Source: Yponomeuta sedellus (lineage: Eukaryota > Arthropoda > Insecta > Lepidoptera > Yponomeutidae). Taken from it: a stretch of 64,000 bases of DNA. Every line of letters begins with the position of its first letter. The first letter of the stretch is position 1. The notes beneath the pieces were generated by a model. It was not told where the DNA came from. It saw nothing but the letters and a program-made list of their open reading frames with translations, and searched no databases. The translations under genes and the position numbers were made by a program. The stretch lies in contig OW203729.1 in the NCBI GenBank assembly GCA_934045075.1, positions 9,538,704-9,602,703 on the forward strand, read 5' to 3'. This document shows positions 59,450-64,000 of this stretch, piece after piece.

Positions 59450-60092
59450 CAGGGTGTCTCATTCAAATCGGTCAGTATGGGAAAGTCTGAAACTATAAGA
59501 CATACGAAGATCTGTTCTGAGGAACCATGTCATCGATTTTAATAACAAGAAAAACTGCATTCATACTTTTTAAAAAACATCTGTACTCCGTTCGGGAATC
59601 GAACCCGGTTGTTTTGAAAAAAAACCTACACTATTTCTATGTAGATATCGATTGTGTAGGTCTTAAGTAGTAAATGTCTGTATGAAGAACATGAATAAAA
59701 TGCATTGTTTTCACATACTTTAACTTATTTTAGTAGGTGCTCGAAGTGACCAGCCGCCTTTTTCAATACAATATTCAACACGTTTAGGTAACGATCTTAC
59801 GATTGCATTTTGTATCTTCATGTGGTGAATTTGCGTTAAAATTGTCTCTATGGCCACTTTTAGGTCTTCAACGGTGTCATAGCTTGTCTTTTCAATTGAT
59901 TGTTAGTGTTTGATTAATAGAAGTTTTTTTTCCAAAACATCCGGGTTCGATTCCCGAACGGAGTACAGATGTTTTTTAAATGTATGAATGCAGTTTTTCT
60001 TGTTATTAAAATCATGGTTCCTCAGAACAGATCTTCGTATGTCTTATAGTTTCAGACTTTCCCATACTGACCGATTTGAATGAGACACCCTG
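59450..60092 (-). mobile_element. Foldback mariner-type derivative, copy 2
   Basis: It has the same arms as 7164-7778, flanked by TA (59448-59449, 60093-60094), in the opposite orientation relative to the transposase stub. It retains about 80 more bases of transposase-like sequence. Its left end cuts into the region at 59209 that has GCTGTCGC repeats. Confidence 0.88.
59726..59878 (-). pseudogene. Mariner-type transposase C-terminal stub, longer copy
   Basis: This reads TVEDLKVAIETILTQIHHMK, then RSLPKRVEYCIEKGG. A single extra T then shifts the frame before the HFEHLLK-type end that is intact at 7421. Confidence 0.7.
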
Positions 60093-60599
60093 TATAACGC
60101 GTGACCTTGAGCGAGTGACGGACGCCTGGGAATATGGCGTCGCAAAGGAATTAGTGACGTCATTGGTCAGTAAGCAAGTCAAGTCAACTCTCGGGTTCTC
60201 AGATCGCTATATTTACTAAGCTGTGATGTCATTATAGATTCCATCAATCCCGGCCGTTTTCGATAAAATTGCTACAGATACAAAATTAACAAACTTTATA
60301 CGGTTTTTTTTGCAGAATTGACCCATTGGTTTTAGTTAAAATGCCGTAAATCGGTTTTAAAATTCTCCCCGCCCCGTCTCTTCTGCGTGGGATTCGTCCT
60401 GTCCGTCCCTCTAGAACATTTTGCATGAAAAGGCTATTGCGCGTCTTTTCCGCGTCTTTACCACGCCCCTTCTGTGTGACCGCTGACTACTCCGTATTTC
60501 ACCTCATTCTCTAACGGAGAGGCAAGTGAATATCGGAAAAGTGCGAAAGAACATAAAATTTAAACTACAAAGAAATTACGTAGGTAACTACTTTAAGGA

Positions 60600-60830
60600 T
60601 ATGTTTCCTTCACCGTTAGGAAACCAGCGGCTTTGTTGACTCCGCAGGTATTGACTAGTCTTTCCTGTGGGCTAGGCCCACTAAGCTGTCAGGATGATAT
60701 AGGTGCTGGGCAAGCCTACATATTCCATAACCAGGTCCCAGGCACTGCAGCGTCCGAGTGGTTCCTTCACCCATCTAGTGTGTAGATGTCACTGAACGCT
60801 GTATAAATCATCTCGTTACGTGATTGCAGA
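60600..60830 (+). repeat. SINE body, diverged
   Basis: It shares CTTCACCGTTAGGAAACC-like, GGCTTTGTTGACTCCGCA and CTGTATAAATCATCTCGTTA blocks with 1490-1860. Confidence 0.5.
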
Positions 60831-61592
60831 GAAATGACTTTTCGTGCTAATTACTGTGGTGGCCAGAGACGAGTTAACAGTGGTGACGTTAGTTCAAGTC
60901 TCTACCCACTCTGTGAGATACAGAGGTGACAACATAAGCGACAAAAAGTTCCAAATTCCACTTTGGCGAACGGCATAGACTCGTGTTGCGAGTGTAGTTA
61001 GGTGTTCGTTAAGTTAAAACGTTTTTTGTTACAAAGTGGGTTCGTAAAGCGCTCGCCTCATCTGCAATGACTTGCGTCTTTAGCAGTACCAACCAGTGTT
61101 TTGTACGGGTATGATTCAATCCAATGGCCTGTTCAGACAATGTTGTGGTAATCAAACGAGTGTTGTTATATATCCCGATAGTAAAGGGTTCTAGTGTGAT
61201 AGAGTGTGTCTGGGCCAGTTTCTGAATTGAGAATTTCGCTAAGTAAATATAAATAAGTAAGTATTATCGAACAAAGTAGGTAAATGCATAATGATAGTTG
61301 CATCAGCTACCATGTCATTGAAGAATTATTCATTGTGGGTATGTACCTACACATTAAATTTACAAGCAAAAACATACTAAAAATATTGAAAGATAGTTTT
61401 AAAAAAGGGAAACCGAGTGGGTTTTGAAAGTGGCTTCACGTCGCACGCTAGCGCGGCGGGGAGCCATTGCGTTCCCGAACGCGTTGCTGATCGGATCTCC
61501 TGAACAAACTTCATATTAAGCTGTAGTCACAGATCACCTGTGATCTGTGGCTGTAGTGCTGTCTCTTGGAATTTCTTAGAAAAGACTGTGAC
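60831..61592. other. No gene recognised
   Basis: Contains a near-perfect 22-bp palindrome CACAGATCAC-CT-GTGATCTGTG at 61528-61549; otherwise nothing. Confidence 0.45.
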
Positions 61593-61606
61593 AGAATGTT
61601 ACTTAT

Positions 61607-62132
61607 ACTATTTTTATTTTTAATGCACTAACCCGTGCTAAGGAACAAATTTAAAAACCTATTTAGAGGCTAAAAATTTCACCCATGCCGGGATTCGAAC
61701 CCGCAACCTCTGGCTATCCGTGCCAGCGCTCTACCAATTGAGCCAATGGGCGACTCACGGCATCAGTGAAATTTCGAACCTCTTTACACTATTCTCTGTA
61801 TTACGTACAGGCAGCGACATCTGACTTAAGCAAATTGCATTACTTACAGCCCCGACTACCTACTTTGCAGTTAGGTTTAACATCGGAACGATATCACTGT
61901 ACCCACATGATTATACTATTTTTATTTTTAATGCACTAACCCGTGCTAAGGAACAAATTTAAAAACCTATTTAGAGGCTAAAAATTTCACCCATGCCGTG
62001 AAATTTCGAAATTTCACTGATGCCGTGAGTCGCCCATTGGCTCAATTGGTAGAGCGCTGGCACGGATAGCCAGAGGTTGCGGGTTCGAATCCCGGCATGG
62101 GTGAAATTTTTAGCCTCTAAATAGGTTTTTAA
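61607..62132. mobile_element. tRNA-like inverted dimer with 14-bp target duplication
   Basis: The element is 526 bp and is bounded by AGAATGTTACTTAT on both sides (61593-61606, 62133-62146). It contains a full - unit (61607 to about 61890), a tail segment (61916-61990), then a short inversion point and a + unit (62010-62132). Both units have A and B boxes. On the - strand the outer end is AAAAATAAAAATAGT, as expected of an A-rich tail. Confidence 0.9.
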
Positions 62133-62265
62133 AGAATGTTACTTATTTATTTACTTAGTGAAATTCTCAATCCCGAACGGTTTCGGTCTGTCTTGACAAT
62201 CACGCTCTTGTCTTGAGAAAAATTTCGCATATTTAGTAAGATCTAAATACCATGTATGGTTGCAT

Positions 62266-62362
62266 GATTATGTATGTATGTATGTATGTATGTATGTATG
62301 TATGTATGTATGTATGTATGTATGTATGTATGTATGTATGTATGTATGTATGTATGTATGTA
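62266..62362. repeat. (TATG)n microsatellite
   Basis: About 24 uninterrupted tetranucleotide units. Open frames on both strands here are simply the repeat read as Tyr-Val-Cys-Met or His-Thr-Tyr-Ile. Confidence 0.97.
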
Positions 62363-62716
62363 TTTATTAATATAAAAAGAACACATGTTATAAATAAGGC
62401 CACAAAACCAATTACTTGGTTTGACTGTGGGAGCGGGAAATATTATTACATACGACTGCATGCAGCCAGACTATTGCTAAAATCGACAGTAGCTTCATAG
62501 GTTGTTTACTTCCGCGGAGCACTGAACTGGAACGGGCATTAGCTTACCGCCGGGTTTTTTCGCGGGCACTGGACCGACCAATCCGATGTCGCGAAGCTTT
62601 TGCACGTTTGGTCACGCGCAGAGGCCCGCCGGCCTAGTAGAGGTGGTCGTCAGGACCTGTGGTAACGTAATGATCGACTTTGTACCAGCCAGGCCACTTG
62701 GTAACAGTCCTGCTTC

Positions 62717-62880
62717 TAAGAGCGGTGGTAGCGGAGCGGTTGAATTTCTAAGTTAAGGACATTTGTGAAATTATAATAGCAATACTATTCGCGAACTGTG
62801 AAGGAAAACGTGAGGAAAGCCTAGTGTCTGAAGTGTTAACATACTCGTACCTCAGAGCTTGCTGCGAAACCGTTTGTAAT
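62717..62880 (+). repeat. tRNA-derived SINE, internally deleted
   Basis: The same head as 32622 (AGCGGTGGTAGCGGAGCGGT) runs directly into the body (ATTTCTAAGTTAAGGACATT), so the anticodon to B-box part is missing. Confidence 0.7.
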
Positions 62881-62939
62881 CGCCCCTTTCTTTGCTACTC
62901 TGGTTAGAGCTCTCTTTTACTAATTATGTATAATATAAA

Positions 62940-63113
62940 AATGAATCGCTGAATGTGTTTGTAAGCGCAAATCTCGAGAGCAGCGGAACGGATTTCGCTA
63001 AACCTTTTTTAGAATAATCCTTTAAGTACGAGGACGAGAACTTACGGAGGGAAAAATAAAAAATAATTAAAGAATCTGCTGTTAGGCGGTACGAAGTTCG
63101 CTGGGTCAGCTAG
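62940..63113 (+). mobile_element. Helitron-like 3' end
   Basis: It ends CGCTGGGTCAGCTAG before T, with the GCGGTACGAAGTTCGC segment able to form a short stem. The 5' limit is uncertain. Confidence 0.5.
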
Positions 63114-63384
63114 TTTATTATAAATATTTAGGTATTGATTGTAGTAAATAAATCAGTAACTAATTGATAAACAATACATTATCTATTTTGTACTGTTTTT
63201 CCGCCAAATCAATTGTTCGTAAAGCTTAAAATAACAGCGATTTGTGACACTTGCTAACCGGGAATATTTTTTTAAATTAAATGTCCATTTGGTAACATCA
63301 CATGAAGGCTGTTACAAACTGGTATTATATTCTTTAAAAAATCCCATTATGTAACACTATCACAGCTGTGTGACAAACTGCGAA

Positions 63385-63445
63385 CAAATGCTGCGTACAA
63401 TGGCCCAACTATGAGGCTCAGTGAGGAAATGTCAGGTCTAAGTTA
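63385..63445 (+). repeat. SINE body fragment
   Basis: CAATGGCCCAACTATGAGGC matches the 3' body of 32622. Confidence 0.55.
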
Positions 63446-63564
63446 CTAATTTTTTTTTATGTAGCTTATAAAGGCTTGCAATTCTCTCTGTGAGAGAGAA
63501 TACGGAATTACTACGGAATTAGAGCATCCTATTAGAGCTCTCTGGGTTTAATTACCACGCGTGT

Positions 63565-63745
63565 CCGTATTAGAATACCTCAGACACTCAGGTTTTCTCA
63601 CGATGTTTTCCTTCAACGTAAGCGAGTGGTATTGCTACTACAACTTCACAAATGTACATAACTTAGAAAACAAAGTCATGCCCGCACTGGGAATCGTATC
63701 TGGGGCTCTCGCTCATTGCTCTATCCACTGGGCTACTTACTACAG
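63565..63745 (-). repeat. tRNA-derived SINE, - copy
   Basis: On the - strand it has a head GTAGCCCAGTGGATAGAGCA and a damaged B box, then ATGACTTTGTTTTCTAAGTT. The + open frame at 63561 is incidental. Confidence 0.65.
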
Positions 63746-64000
63746 CTCGACTGTTACCCGCACCAAATCCTGAATTATTTCAATCGTCTAAATGTCCATT
63801 TCCGTACTAACTGCTATCACAGACGTAGGATTCGGACAAGTTTTGGTACGCATAATACCTATGAGAGCTGGACCGTTGCCAAGTGACCTGGCTAGAACGA
63901 AGCTAATCAAGCTACACAGGTCTGAGGACTTGGTAACATAATCCCAGTCCTCTAGAAATGAGATACCGTATACCTTATAAACAGGGGTTAGACTAAGAGT

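Noticed and set aside
62243..62500. Long repetitive peptides (HTYI or YVCM repeats)
   Set aside because: Translation of the (TATG)n microsatellite.

Overview
This is an AT-rich, animal-type nuclear window with very little coding sequence. It carries a recognisable insect nuclear-receptor exon and many repeats of kinds common in moths and butterflies: RTE-type LINE 3' ends, tRNA-derived SINEs, Helitron-like ends and many MITEs. The best reading is a lepidopteran genome. The species cannot be named from the sequence alone.

The one clear host gene is the ecdysone receptor, represented by its B1-isoform-specific first coding exon at 27442-27760 on the + strand. A CpG-rich upstream region precedes it, a 10-codon upstream ORF lies just before the start, and the exon ends at a clean GT splice donor. 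I found no DNA-binding-domain exon in the remaining 36.2 kb, so the right half of the window is probably EcR intron. The left half is then upstream flank, or intron of an isoform started further upstream. Two other coding remnants lie on the - strand: a decayed four-exon Myb/SANT-like gene (57328-58810) and an orphan THAP-type first exon (55409-55506).

Layout. 1-8.7 kb is a repeat cluster (RTE-derived SINEs, a 90-bp tandem array, an inverted tRNA-like element split by an 860-bp DNA transposon, a double-hairpin element, a foldback mariner derivative, a 37-bp tandem array). 8.7-17 kb is mostly unrecognised single-copy-looking DNA with small LINE 3' fragments. 17-24.2 kb holds a nested Harbinger-like MITE, a Helitron-like element, a 5'-truncated RTE LINE with a 12-bp target duplication, a 71-bp satellite array and a second RTE 3' end. 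26.9-27.8 kb is the EcR-B1 promoter and exon. 28.5-31.7 kb is a 3.2-kb foldback palindrome 751 bp into the intron. 31.8-54 kb is intronic-looking DNA with MITEs, RTE-derived SINEs and a Helitron-like element. 54.8-64 kb combines hairpins, the THAP exon, a LINE remnant, the Myb-like pseudogene, a second foldback mariner derivative, inverted tRNA-like elements and a (TATG)n microsatellite.

The most unusual material is (i) the giant palindrome next to the EcR-B1 exon and (ii) a tRNA-like repeat family that recurs as inverted pairs, two members of which are bounded by perfect 13- and 14-bp target-site duplications. All calls come from reading the sequence. No database search was possible.
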